Part shown: positions 1-34,273 of the stretch, piece after piece
Layout: each line of letters starts with the position of its first letter
Numbering within the stretch: the stretch's first letter is position 1
From: Portunus trituberculatus
Lineage: Eukaryota > Arthropoda > Malacostraca > Decapoda > Portunidae
Reading direction: 5' to 3'
Assembly: GCF_017591435.1 (NCBI RefSeq)
Contig: NC_059287.1
Coordinates: 15,325,134 to 15,389,133, forward strand
DNA: 64,000 nt
The notes under the pieces: model-generated
The model's input: only the letters and a program-made list of their open reading frames with translations
What the model was told of the DNA's origin: nothing
The model's database searches: none
Position numbers and translations under genes: made by a program

Positions 1-149
1 TTTTAAAACCACTAGATGAGATTTAAGTGATAAACCTGAATACTACCGTAGGAAGTATTAAGATAGAGGTAAGAGGTAAGGACAAGACTTTCTACTTTCT
101 CTCAGCCCTATTCTCCCCACCTCTCTAATGCAAGAGTTCACCAGAATTC

Positions 150-215
150 TTTCCAGTAAACTTTAAAATTTCTATCCGTCTTCTATATTTCCTCCTTCCT
201 ATGACTTGAACTATA
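150..215 (+). repeat. LINE 3'-end family, degenerate fragment
   Basis: The stretch ccagtaaactt...tatttcctccttcctatgacttgaac resembles the conserved end of a LINE reverse-transcriptase ORF (LWNSLPASVFPPSYDLNSF) seen in better copies at 1175, 28185, 49640 and 56365. Confidence 0.5.
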
Positions 216-345
216 TCGGTGGCAATTAATTATTTAGGAAACTTTTGACATTTCATTTTGGATTGGCACTTCACTGGGTTATCTTTCTTACATAAAGAAA
301 GAAAGTTAGAGGGAAGAAAGAGAACTCCACTCTCATTTTACATCC

Positions 346-358
346 TCACCTGAGCTAC

Positions 359-361
<3 letters not shown>
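346..361 (-). other. C2CD5 stop codon overlapping a strong splice-donor consensus
   Basis: The last codons read GTG GAG GAG TGA GTA. The same bases form GGA|GTGAGT, a near-perfect 5' splice site, and a second donor-like cag|gtgagg follows about ten bases later. The annotated C-terminus DAPVEE is shorter than the vertebrate tail, so either termination here or splicing to an exon left of the window is possible. Confidence 0.4.
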
Positions 362-23652
<23,291 letters not shown>

Positions 23653-23659
23653 GGCGGCC

Positions 23660-23675
23660 TTAGTCTGGGGGTGGG

Positions 23676-23733
<58 letters not shown>

Positions 23734-23773
23734 TTATAAAAGAATGGGGAGGCGTAAGAGGAAATAAAGAACG

Positions 23774-23839
<66 letters not shown>

Positions 23840-24425
23840 AAAGTAGTTATTCTTTCAATGATATATTTTTTAGCTTTTTTTAACCACTTATAAAAAAAAA
23901 AACACATAAAGCAGTAAAAAAAAAAAGAATCATAAGTCCTGAAATAGTAAAAATACAAACACCAGATTAATACAACTTCCCATACTATTACAACATAACT
24001 TGATTAAGAACTATCCAACTGCAGCAGCAACATAGAAAGAAAACAACTAGCGGTAGTGCAAATCACTCACACCAATCAAAAATTATAAAACTTCATGACG
24101 AGATAATTAAAAAAAAAAAAAAAAAGTTACCGTATTTCAGTTATTAGCCCATTTCCCCGCAAGTATAACTCACCTCAAAAGTGTGGCAAGCCCAAACAAT
24201 CACTAAACATAGCACTGGTCACTTAAACAAACCTGAAATGAACGGGCACCATAACAAAGGAGTAACAAACAAAAAAGTGGAAGTCCGCGAGTTTCAGAGA
24301 CAACTTGCCAAAACACCTCACTCTGAAGGGGGGTGACTCGTGTTTAAATGCCTAATTCCCTGCCATTTTGAGCTTTTATGCTGCGTTGCCTCACCTGTAG
24401 CGGCTGCAGGAAGAGGAGGGGGCAT
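23660..24425 (-). promoter_or_regulatory. C2CD5 5' UTR exon, first intron and 11-codon upstream ORF
   Basis: The coding start exon has its acceptor at 23665-23667 (ccccacccccag, preceded on the sense strand by long CT tracts), only 12 nt upstream of the ATG, so a non-coding exon must lie upstream. The best candidate ends at 24395 with donor ctacag|gtgagg. Joining 24395 to 23664 gives an upstream ORF that starts at 24425-24423, encodes MPPPLPAAATD and stops at TAA 23662-23660, seven nucleotides before the main ATG. The transcription start is not determined. The splice pairing and uORF are inference from consensus sites. Confidence 0.45.
23680..23836. repeat. Two (GA)n tracts, CU-rich on the C2CD5 sense strand
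   Basis: GA runs at about 23680-23730 and 23781-23836 flank a 50-bp spacer. On the transcript they are long CU repeats 15-170 nt upstream of the 3' splice site of intron 1. A third short GA run is at 24570-24596. Confidence 0.95.
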
Positions 24426-24429
24426 TGGG

Positions 24430-25216
24430 AGCGTGGCTGGGGGCTGTCGTTGTGTTGAGAGGGAGAGAAATGAGAAAGGAAAAGGAGAAACTCGTGTTAT
24501 GCCACCGCCATGCTGTCGTCTGCTGGAAAGTAGCCCAATGTATCCTAGACTAGCCCAATCAGTGCTGCCAGAGAGAGAGAGAGAGAGAGAGAGAGAATAG
24601 TTCATTTTGAAGCCTATCATTATCATTACTATATTTCCTAATGTGAAACGATGACTAACTTACCTACTTTAATAAGAATCTAAAGGAAATACAGAAACAA
24701 GCAGGGAATTCAGAAGCGTATCAGAGGAAGCGATGAAAGATTGAGAAAATACTCTAGTCAACTTGCACTCGCAAGTAAAAGCGTTTTCAGTAAAGGGAAC
24801 ATCACATTGGCCTATGGTACACAGAAGGCGGGCTATGGTTCTTGGTGCGAAACCAGTTTATCCACTTCCTGTTATTGAAAAAAAAGAAGAAAAGGAAACT
24901 AGAGGAGAACCGAGAGGTGTACTTTATACGAGTCGGGATGGTTGCCATGATCCCAAACTATCGACATGATATATGCATATATCATTTTTTTCAGATTAAT
25001 GAAGTATTATTTAATATTCCAATATGAAAAATTTAGGCACGTTCTTTTTAGTTTAGATAATATATATTATGTTAATTTTTTTTATTGGGATAGCATACGG
25101 AGAATTGGAATGGACATGAAGCTAGCCCAAATTTGCTCCACTAATCTCGGGAAAGTTTCAGCTATTTGGAGCGGTTGTTCCTCGTTCCCCGTATCATAGG
25201 CCAGTGTGATACCCCC
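24430..25216. other. Intergenic stretch upstream of C2CD5
   Basis: Probable proximal promoter and upstream region of C2CD5. A short (GA)n is at 24570-24596. No gene, TATA box or recognisable transposon is seen. Confidence 0.5.
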
Positions 25217-25220
25217 TTAA

Positions 25221-25684
25221 CACTCCGCAACACATGCGGCAATGTGCGATTGAAATTGCAAGTCGCTAGACGCAAAACGTTGTGACGTCATGGAGAGATA
25301 TTTGAAAAAGGGGTGTCTAAATGTAGAGAAGATTTCGAAGTTTGTGAGGGAAAAAACACCTCTGGGACCCTAAAAATGAATTATAAAGCAAAAAAGCTTA
25401 TGCAAATTGACGTTTGACAAGATAGCTGCCAGTCTCCAAGAACGGTTTCCTTCTATGCAGGGTGTTGTTGGAGGTGAGGATTGAATACTTGTGATGATTT
25501 AATTTAATCGCAATCGTGATCGTCACCAGAGGAACACATGTCTTGTTGGGTAACTTTGTTCACTTTCCACCAACCAGCAGATACTTCCAGTAGCTATGTA
25601 TGAACGTATTCCGACTAGAAGGGCTCTGTCGATACTTCTAACGACTTGCAATTTCAGTCGCACATTGACAAGTGTGACCCCGCC
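25221..25684. mobile_element. TTAA-flanked short inverted-repeat DNA element (MITE), 464 bp
   Basis: TTAA at 25217-25220 and 25685-25688 flank the element. The ends are inverted repeats of about 47 bp; the inner part is nearly perfect (aatgtgcgattgaaattgca versus aatgtgcgactgaaattgca, then agtcg). TTAA duplication is the hallmark of piggyBac-type insertion, so a piggyBac-derived MITE is likely. It contains a CRE-like TGACGTCA at 25283-25290 and no ORF. Confidence 0.7.
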
Positions 25685-25688
25685 TTAA

Positions 25689-26520
25689 CGCTTTTTGCCT
25701 GAATCCGAAACTCTAAAGCCTCGGGAAGATGTTCGGAGTTCGGGCAGAGAAAGGGCGGACAAAACCAAACACTCACTCTGGTTGGCTGAAAGTTGTTACC
25801 ATTCCTTTATCAATAAGAATAACGATTCCGAGGCACGTAAAATGATAATTTTCCTATATGAAAAGATCAAAGTAATAACTTATCGCTGGTATTGTAATTC
25901 AGAAGAATTTTTCATACGGATTGAATTAAAAATTGTATCGTCTCGAGATATCTGGTGACTTTTCAGACCATGGTCTAATGAGCGACGTCTCTAGTTCATG
26001 TGGCTATAACTTCGTATTACCAGTTATGGGAACTTGCTGTAGTTTACGCATTATTTTAGTAAGAAAATGATGAAATATAAAGATAACTAGATATCTTTGA
26101 CATATGTATTGTAACATAGTTGTCGGAAAATGAGGTTTATTTTGAAATGCTGCGGCTATGAAACGAACAACGCCTAGATCATGGCAGCTCTTCTCCCTGG
26201 TTATGAAAAGACGCTCTCTTCCGCCACTGAGACCCCAGGACATGCTGCTTCTCAACTGCCCATAGAAAGACCGCTCTGCATCACCCACTTCTGTTGAGGT
26301 CATTTCTACAGTTTAAAAACCGAGCAAAACCGTCATGCCTGCCACTTAACGAGCGACGGTCGTCTGACAGCGGAGTAAGCATCATTAGTACGCTCCCATC
26401 CTTCAACCCCTCACACCGTGAAGAATTCACAGTGTTACTGAAAATGCTTTATTAGTTAACGTAGATATTTATATTATACACACGTATTGCCAGAACCTTG
26501 ACTACACCTTTTACGCAACC
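25689..26520. other. Intergenic stretch, nothing recognised
   Basis: AT-rich unique-looking sequence. An 87-codon open frame at 25695-25958 has no recognisable domain and no support. Confidence 0.5.
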
Positions 26521-26527
26521 CTCGTGC

Positions 26528-26549
26528 AACACCTCAACCACCACCGTCA

Positions 26550-26580
<31 letters not shown>

Positions 26581-26690
26581 TTTTCGATGTATGTAAGCAC
26601 GTATGATTGTGGGTATAGTGTGTGTGTGTGTGTGTGAAGTTTTTGATATATGTAAGTACGTATGAGTGTGTGTGTGTGTGTAATTCACCT
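26528..26690. repeat. GT-rich tract with two similar half-units
   Basis: (GT)n is followed by tttttcgatgtatgtaagcacgtatga, then (GT)n again and tttttgatatatgtaagtacgtatgagtg plus (GT)n. This is a roughly 60-bp unit present twice, with its GT arms. Confidence 0.8.
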
Positions 26691-26959
26691 CGGTCGTCTA
26701 TTGGTCACCCAGCCAGTCTTCCCCCATTACGGAGCGAGCTCAGAGCTCATAGACCGATCTTCGGGTAGGACTGAGACCACAACACACTCCACACACCGGG
26801 AAAGCGAGGCCACAACCCCTCGAGTCACATCCCGTAGCTATTTACTGTTAGGTGAACAGGGGCCACACATTAAGAGGCTTGCCCATTTGCCTCGCCGCGC
26901 CGGGACTCGAACCCGGCCCTCTCGATTGTGAGTCGAGCGTGCTAACCACTACACTACGC

Positions 26960-26961
<2 letters not shown>
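26688..26961 (-). mobile_element. tRNA-Val-derived SINE with intact tRNA-like head
   Basis: On the minus strand the head (26961-26895) forms a near-complete cloverleaf: acceptor CCGCG/CGCGG, A box TAGTGTAGTGG, anticodon loop CTCACAA (CAC, Val) and B box GGTTCGAGTCC. It is followed by a roughly 200-bp body and a CA tail. Related copies are at 2940-3215 and, as body-only fragments, at 34367-34910. The Pol III boxes fit consensus, so it may be transcribable. Confidence 0.85.
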
Positions 26962-26992
<31 letters not shown>

Positions 26993-27058
26993 ATCTATTT
27001 TTTGCTTTCCTGTTTCATTTCAACATTTTTTGTACTCTTGTTATTTTAATGTAATCTA

Positions 27059-27251
27059 CTATACATTTCAGCGGTGAAAAAACGGTGTTTTTTGCAGATA
27101 TCTCCTAAACGAATCGCTGGATGAGTATGATATTTCAACACACTACCTTGAACATCCGTTCGTAATTTATGGTTAACATACCACAGTGCTATATGTGTTA
27201 TGTGAGGATATCTGCAAAAAAACACCGTTTGTCCACCGCTGAAATGTATAG
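27059..27251. mobile_element. TA-flanked MITE, 193 bp
   Basis: Inverted repeats of about 46 bp begin CTATACATTTCAGCGGTG on both strands and continue to tgcagatatc, with three mismatches. TA dinucleotides at 27057-27058 and 27252-27253 fit a Tc1/mariner-type target duplication. There is no ORF, so the element is non-autonomous. Confidence 0.8.
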
Positions 27252-27253
27252 TA

Positions 27254-27310
27254 ATATAACCCAGCCTAACCCAACCCAACCCAACCGAACCAACCTAAGC
27301 CACAGTGCCA
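27254..27310. repeat. Degenerate AACCC/AACCT tract
   Basis: taacccagcctaacccaacc... immediately follows the MITE. It resembles a decayed telomere-like repeat, also seen near 63440. Confidence 0.5.
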
Positions 27311-27752
27311 GACCCATCCGAATCTGAACCAACCCAACTCAACAGTATCGTGCGTCACGATAATGGTAATTGCCCAGCGTGAGTCCTGGTTGTTCCGTTG
27401 TTCGTCCGTGACTAGCTAGGGACGGTTTGATGTATTACTTGTGTTTGTGTCTTGAAAGTGTATATATGTATGTTATATGTCATATTATTTAATTATATAT
27501 ATTGTTTTGTATCTTTTATAATATTAGTTGTGTTTTGTGTAATTTATAGGTTAAAACATTATGGAAAGCAAAAGGAAGTTACAGCACCCTGCCTAAACTA
27601 TCATTGGTCATCCTACTCCAACATAACCCAACCTAACAAAGATGACCGCTGACTCCTGGCTGGGAGGGACAAGTTAGAACGAGACCACTCCCTGGATGTG
27701 GCTTGACTGTTCCCCCATTAACGTCAGCCTCCCTGTTGAGCTGTCTAAGGAA

Positions 27753-28160
27753 CACCACACACACACACACACACACACACAGGGAGAGACAGATATAGAT
27801 ACACAGACACACAGACAGGGATACAGAGAGATAGATAGATAGACAGAATGACAGGGAGGGAGAAACAGAGATAGATAGATTGACCGCAGACACACAGATA
27901 CACAGTAAGATAGATGCACATGCAGACACAGGAAGAAAAGTAAATAGATAGACACAGAAACAGATAGGGAGACAGAGATACATAGACACACAGACAGACA
28001 GGCAGAGGTAGATAAAGAGACAGACAGATATATAGATAGATAGATAGGGAAAACAAGAGAGCATGTAGAAAGAAAATACATATGGAGAGATGGAAAGAGA
28101 AACACTTAAAGATAGAAAAGATAGAAAACAGATAATAGAAATGTGATAAATAGACAGACA
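27753..28160. repeat. (CA)n followed by degenerate GATA/GACA array
   Basis: A (CA) run at 27753-27781 passes into about 380 bp of imperfect agacagatagat/acacagac units. Long low-complexity frames on the minus strand come from this array. Confidence 0.85.
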
Positions 28161-28184
28161 GGTAGAGATAGTAGCAGATATTTT

Positions 28185-28880
28185 CTTGTGTAAGAGGAGA
28201 AAACTGACTAAGGACTGATAAAGAATTTTAGAAGAAAAACGTCCACTTAGGCCCCAGTCCCCTTACAAATCGGAAAAATTTAGCCAAAAGACAGGGATAA
28301 ATGTCTTGAAACCTTCCTTTTAAAAGAAATCAAGTCATAGGAAGGTGGAAATACAGACAGGTAGGGAGTTCCAAATCTTAACAGAGAAAGGTATATGAAT
28401 GATTGAGAGCAATATAGTTAATCCTTGCATTAGGGAGGTGGACAGAATAGGGATAAGAGAAAGAAGAATACCTTGTGCAGCGAGGGTGAGGGGAGGAGAG
28501 GAAGCATGCAGCTAGTAAGATCAGAAGAGCAGTTAGCACGAAAATAGCGATAGAAGATAGCTAGAGATGCAACCTTCCACCGGTGAGAAAGAGGTTGAAG
28601 ACAGTCAGTCAGAGGAGAGTTGATGAGACTGTCTGTGTGTGTGTGTGTGTGTACGTGTGTGTGACCTGTGAGTGAATAGGAATGAGATGAGTAGATGACA
28701 GTGAATGGAAGGAAAAACAATGATAGAACCAGCAAAGTAGAGAAAATTGAGTAGCAGTGTAACACAAAAAGAGTGAAGGGAAATCAGTGAAGGGATAGGC
28801 TGGAAATTCGAATAGGTAGAACTGGGGATAGGGTTTGATGGAGGTAGAGAAGACTTTAGCATGGAGATAATCTGATAGAT
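28185..28880 (-). mobile_element. LINE fragment: reverse-transcriptase C-terminus and 3' UTR
   Basis: The minus strand encodes HRWKVASLAIFYRYF.ANCSSDL..CMLP, the C-terminal region of a LINE ORF2, followed by the family ending (tcataggaaggtggaaatac, ggagttcc and the ggccccagtccccttacaaa 3' UTR). This is the longest copy of the LINE 3'-end family here. A (GT)n at 28630-28650 interrupts it. Confidence 0.7.
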
Positions 28881-29360
28881 AACATTACCACAAAACAGTA
28901 CTATTTCAGAGCTGTTTCGACTAGGCAGACGTGTGATGGTGTGGGCGTCCTAGTGTGGTGATGTCAGGGGTACTGTAGATGAGGTAGGCTAAAAACACTT
29001 AATAAAACAGTGCCCCTTAGCTACCTTTTGTTACATCATCTCATAACTGAACTCTGCTAATGTTTGTACGAGTATGTGTGTGTAAATAGACGTGTTTCAA
29101 TCGCTGACTGCATTGCCTACCTATCAAGTGTCGACATCACGTTGACCTTGAGCGCCGAGACTACTGTATATGTTCTTACCACAAGTCTCATTCACATTTT
29201 ATATCTAGGCCTATATACCTTACTTTAATCTACTGTATCATATGTTTGTACTTCCCGATTTGTGAATAAAAGTATCAAATTAAATTAAATCTATCCAACC
29301 ATCCACTCCCTCCCCTTAACAACCACCCATCAACCTCCCTGCTTCACTCCCACTCTCACC
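28881..29360. other. Intergenic stretch with a retroposon-like tail
   Basis: The end tgtgaataaaagtatcaaattaaattaaat near 29262-29290 looks like the 3' end of a retroposed sequence or LINE with short tandem tails. Nothing coding is recognised. Confidence 0.35.
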
Positions 29361-29765
29361 CAGTGTTGTTAATTTAGCGATTTATTTGAGCAGTTTGAGA
29401 CATGTTGCAAATTTAGCTACATAAGCAAATATTTAGCGACAAATCTGGCGACAACGGAAATGACTGACACAACGGTAGTCGGCAAATAATTGTTGTATAT
29501 TAATTTTGAAAAGTCAGACAAATATGAATTACAACCTAACAGAGGACAATTAAAAGCATGATAGTTTTGTCAACACATTCAAACTTCAAACAACGAGTAA
29601 TGAGTGAATTGGGGAAAAGGGGGGCGGATAGGCGAGGCTCCAGAGATCATTGCGGGACAGTGGGTTTGCTTTGCGTCACTAATAGAATAAACGGTTAGAG
29701 TCAACGGGGCCTTATACTGATTATCCTATATGTAAGTCAAGGAACTTCGTCTAAGAACATTTGTA

Positions 29766-29859
<94 letters not shown>

Positions 29860-29923
29860 CAATGAATTAGCGACTTTTGAAGATGGATCTGGCGACATGG
29901 AAAATTTTCATTTGGCAACTCTG
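29361..29923. mobile_element. CAG(T/A)GTTG-ended inverted-repeat element containing (TA)n
   Basis: The left end is CAGTGTTGTTAATTTAGCGA and the right end reads CAGAGTTGCCAAATGAAAAT on the opposite strand. Subterminal tagcga and tctggcgaca motifs recur near both ends (29453 and 29890). A 92-bp (TA)n tract at 29767-29858 lies inside. No clear target duplication is visible. Confidence 0.55.
29767..29858. repeat. (TA)n microsatellite, 92 bp
   Basis: Uninterrupted TA run, able to extrude cruciforms, inside the element 29361-29923. Confidence 0.97.
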
Positions 29924-30450
29924 CCTACCACCACCAGTGGCCAAACGATGATTTCACCATCAGCCACGCCTCCTGCCAACACGCTGACAGCTCCATCTCC
30001 ACCTGCTCAGTGAATGGGTGAGTCTATTAATAGAGTAAAAAAGCAGGAACGTGATGCGACAGTGATGGGACGGTAATGAGGCGGATAATTTATTAGAAAG
30101 CTATATAATAATGCAATAATCACGACGGAGTGACGTGACGTGTGAGTGAGTGGACAGTGAATTGTAGTTAATTAATGCTGCGACAGTGTCATTAGTAATG
30201 GGACGGGATGTGACAGTGATGGGATGGACAGGCTGTACTAGGAAGGTGTATCGTGCATTGAAGGAGTCACATGTGGACAATTAGCTGGTGGAGGGTAGCT
30301 AGTTAATTAGGTGTATGGTAGTTACAATGCGTCGGGTGGTTAGATGTTACTCGTGGGCGGCGCCATATGACCCCTAGTTATGGCAGCTTTTCACTTTAGT
30401 CATTGGCTCAGTACTGTGATAATGAACTACCGCATTGTAAGGTCTCAATC

Positions 30451-30870
30451 TTAACTCCTTGAGTACCAGGACGCGTTTTCATATTCATTCTTGTGAATAT
30501 TATTTGTTTTATACAGCTTCAGAAACTTGAGAGATCAAAATAGAAAACTGTGACCATTAATCTTTTGACCTCTATAGACCCTTTCTAATACCAATAAAAT
30601 GGTCTAATCGTACATAAATCTTAAGGTAACAATGTGTCCCAGTACTGAAGGAGTTAAATTACTGAAGACTGTGACCATTAATCTGCTGACCTCCATCGAA
30701 CCTTTCTAATATCAATAAAATGGTCTAATCGTACACAAATCTCAAGGTAACAATGTGTCCCAGTACTGATGGGGCTAAAAATAGTAAAGACTGTGGCTAT
30801 ACATTAATCTGCTGAACTCCATAGACCTTTCTAATGTCAATAAAATCATACCCAAAAACTCGTGGTAAAA
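30451..30870 (+). mobile_element. 200-bp TTAACCCCTTCAGTA family: one full copy plus two tandem half copies
   Basis: A full copy (30451-30657) runs from ttaactccttgagtacc to agtactgaaggagttaa. It is followed directly by a second right half (30658-30778, ending agtactgatggggctaa) and a third (30779-about 30870). Each half begins with the internal block actg.agactgtg.c.attaatct. Confidence 0.8.
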
Positions 30871-30879
30871 AAATGCTGC

Positions 30880-32955
30880 TGTTGCTGCTGCACCGCCTTG
30901 CCAGAACAGTCGTTGAGTTGCAATAGGCCTATTCACGCAGCCTACCAAGTGCAGAACGGGTAATTCAAAGTATTACTTGCAGCGGCTAATCACTTTGCGT
31001 CTGCGTCAAGTTACACAGTTACACAGTTACAATTATTACGTACACTGCCCTACCTGATATCTCGTTACATAGTTAGTGGGTTCAGGTACAGTACAGTGGC
31101 CTGTATACTGAAATGCTTTGTTCTTTCACCATCACTGCTTTCCAAACGTTTCAGTTGAAGTTACTCGTGTTTTTAAAGAATATTTTTATGGTTCTAGTGA
31201 TAGATTGGCAAGATTTGTAGTTCATTAAAAAGAAACTGTCTTGAAAACCCGGCTAGTTGTCTCTGTAGCCATAGAAAATTGTCATAGCGAGAGGAGGAGG
31301 CGTTTCGGAAGATGAGCGTGTTCAAAGCAGTATTCATCCAGTTATATAAGGTGTACTGTTGCAAGATATTACATTGAATTTTCTTTTATATAGTGAATGT
31401 AAAGAAAAAGATGAATATAGTCTTTGTAACAGTTAAACGTCGTCAGCTGACACTTCTAGTCAACACCCTTACATCCCCTCTCTCTCTTTCACTCTTCTTC
31501 CACTCCTCGCCTGTCAGACGTAAGTTTTCTCCGAAACGCGTGGATCTTTGTCTTGAATCACTTCATTATATAGAGAGGGCGATGCGGCGGCGTATGGACT
31601 GACAGGGGAAACCTGGGCGTGAGCGTGGACGGGGCAGGTGTGGGCGGCAGTGGGTGTGGAGCTGATGACGCCGCCCGTAGGTGTTTGTATGGAGTGAGAG
31701 AGAGATTGAGTTGGTGGTGGGGAGGTAGAGAAAATAGCTTTGATGAGTTAGTTTTAGTTTTCCTCTTTCTTCTATTCTGTCGTATCCTCTTCCTCACTCA
31801 CTCACTCATTCAGTCACCTGTATCCTCTCCACCACCATAAGTTCCTCCCTCCTCCACGGACACAAACACGTCTTGAAGGAAGGTTAGTCCAACGCCTGTT
31901 AGTGACACGGAAAGCCGCCACCGAGCAGTCTTTGGCTAACGTAAGTAATATATTGGTGTAACTCATCATTTCACGGTGGTGCCATGTCATAACCTAACGT
32001 TGGTAACCTCCAGGACAACATATCAGTGAACTAACACCTGCACATACTTATAAAAACCAAATAATTCAAATCTTGAAAACGTAAACAAACCGATTCCCTG
32101 ACCCGCCGCCTCTCTCTCAGCCATTATCTGCCTCATCTCTCACTCATTACAGGCCAGACAGGTCACAAAGTGGAGCCATAGGCCTAATCTTTCATGTCAG
32201 TTGTTGAGATATATCCGCAATTACCTGATTTGTGTGCTATGGAGGCTCAGTGAGAAGAAGCGGGCCTACTCATGACGTCACGAGCCCCAGGCTGTGACGT
32301 CATCACCAGCTCCCGCCCAAAATGCCGGTCCCAGATGCTCGACTTCCACTATTATTTATATTTGTCTCAGTTCATTTATTTCGAGTCACAAGTACCTTTT
32401 AAGGGTTTCTAATGATAGTTCGCAGTGTTTTACGTGTCTTCCATGCTTGAGTTGAGTGAAGTACGGTGATGTAGAGGGTGTTTATGACTTGAATGGGAGG
32501 GCCAAAATACGCTAAAATTTTTACCTCCGCTATCTGTGATTTTTTATTTGAGGTTGTAGCGAAGTGTTTGTGTTTTCAAAAGATGGTTTATCATGAGAAA
32601 AGTGTGCAAGGCTCCTGAGAAGTTAAAGATGTGGACTTTAAGAATGATATGTAGTCCTGTTAATATTGTAAACAACGTCATTTTTTAAATATTATTTTTT
32701 CTAATAAGGCGAGTTACCAGGTTTTGATATATCGAAATGATAGTCATAATTTTTGAAAAACGTTATCGATTCAGTTGAATGAAATTGGTGGGCTTTGAAA
32801 TTGTGTTTAAGCAAGTCGAAGTTCTAATACTTTATTTAGTATATTTTTGAGCTATTTTTATTATTCCTTTTCTCGGCAATGTTTTTGTATTTTAGAAGTT
32901 AGTTTCGATTGATAACGAGTCAGAATTTTTATAACATTCGTGTCCAGCTGCCTTT
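30880..32955. other. Intergenic stretch, possible unidentified 5' exon or promoter
   Basis: No protein homology is seen. It includes ggctaac|gtaagt (donor-like) near 31940 after a GC-rich stretch, and two perfect CRE palindromes at 32273 and 32295. The 31393-31602 frame has no recognisable domain. Confidence 0.35.
32273..32302. promoter_or_regulatory. Paired CRE/ATF palindromes
   Basis: TGACGTCA occurs perfectly at 32273-32280 and again at 32295-32302, 22 bp apart (about two helical turns), in a locally GC-rich patch. A third copy is at 33000-33007. CREB/ATF bZIP dimers bind this site; the target gene is unknown. Confidence 0.45.
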
Positions 32956-33082
32956 TTGGGAATCCTCATTTTCAAAATGATTTGCGTAACGAATATATGT
33001 GACGTCATCAAGGGAGGGCCGACCCCCTCACCCCCGCTGGACCCAGGCCGATACCTAGCTCTAGGACCGAGGGGGTGGGGGT

Positions 33083-33084
<2 letters not shown>

Positions 33085-33139
<55 letters not shown>

Positions 33140-33225
33140 GCCTTATCTTTCGTTATGAGGGAGCCCACCAGCTGGAACCACTGACACCCAGCTCCCAGCT
33201 GGAGGGTGTTGGAGGGGAAGGTGGC
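33085..33225. repeat. (GT)n plus block B (gccttatctttcgttat...)
   Basis: A GT run (about 33085-33138) is followed by an 85-bp block ending cagctcccagctggagggtg. The same block occurs twice in the composite array at 34493 and 34718. Confidence 0.85.
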
Positions 33226-34273
33226 TCAGAATATCGTTATCGGATACGTACTTATATTGAAAGTTTGTTGTATGACTCAACAAGTGACATAGATGAAGGT
33301 GTTAGTGAGATAAAAGAAAATATTTATAATTCAACCTCCTCAAAACGTCTCACTTACAAAGTAATAAACTCCACCCTTTCTGTCCATTCTGTGTATAATA
33401 CAGATACCCACATAAAGGAATTTCACCGGGTTGCGCATTCACTTGCCGTAGAAGTTGGTAGGTGGAATAGGAGAGGACGAGAAAGGGTACCTTTGGAAGA
33501 AAGACTCTGTGTATGTGGGGATATCCAAACAGGCACATGTTGTTGAGCTGTGCACCTTTCACTCAACACTTGAGACAAAGTTATAATATCTCTGATTTGT
33601 TCTCTGACAGATATAGCGATGCTGAAAGATGTTGTATATTGTATAAAATATTGATATTTATAAGCCATAGTCAATTGGTCACTGTTTTCAATACACTTCT
33701 ACAGTTAAATTAAATTAATTCCAGTTACTTGAATGTTATAAGATTTTTAGGAACTCATGTAAATTTACTTCGGTTTTATTACTTTTATTGTGTTTACAAG
33801 GTTTTAGTTTTATGTGGTTAGTTTAATGTTTAGGAAATGATGTAAGTTTACTGGGTTTTGTTAATTTTATTGTTGACAAGGTTTCAGTTTTATGTGGTTA
33901 TTTCAAAGTTTTAGGAATTAATGTAAGTTTACTGGGTTTTATTGATTTTATTGTTTACAAGGTTTTAGTTTTATGTGGTTAGTTTAACAGTTTTGTTTTT
34001 TGTTTGTCTTTTGAATATATTTCCTAAGATTAAGCTTTGTGTATTCTTTGGGTGGTAGCTTTAAGAGAACTTTCTTATTTTCTTTAGTTTGCTTGTTTGT
34101 TTGTTTTATTTTGTGAGTTACTGTGATAATAATATTGTCTTGTCATGCTTGAAAAGCTAATGTATGGTGATTTTGTTTGTGTAACGAGATCGTTAACACT
34201 TTGTCTATTTTTCTGGACCATTCCTTCAGCTGTATTAAAAATTTGTTATGGTCAATAAAATTGAATTGAATGA

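Noticed and set aside
26895..26961. Functional tRNA-Val(CAC) gene
   Set aside because: The cloverleaf is good, but it is fused to the SINE body with a CA tail and has related copies, so it is a SINE head.
31393..31840. Possible short coding exons between C2CD5 and NOMO
   Set aside because: The frames have no domain, no clear start context and no consistent splice partners.
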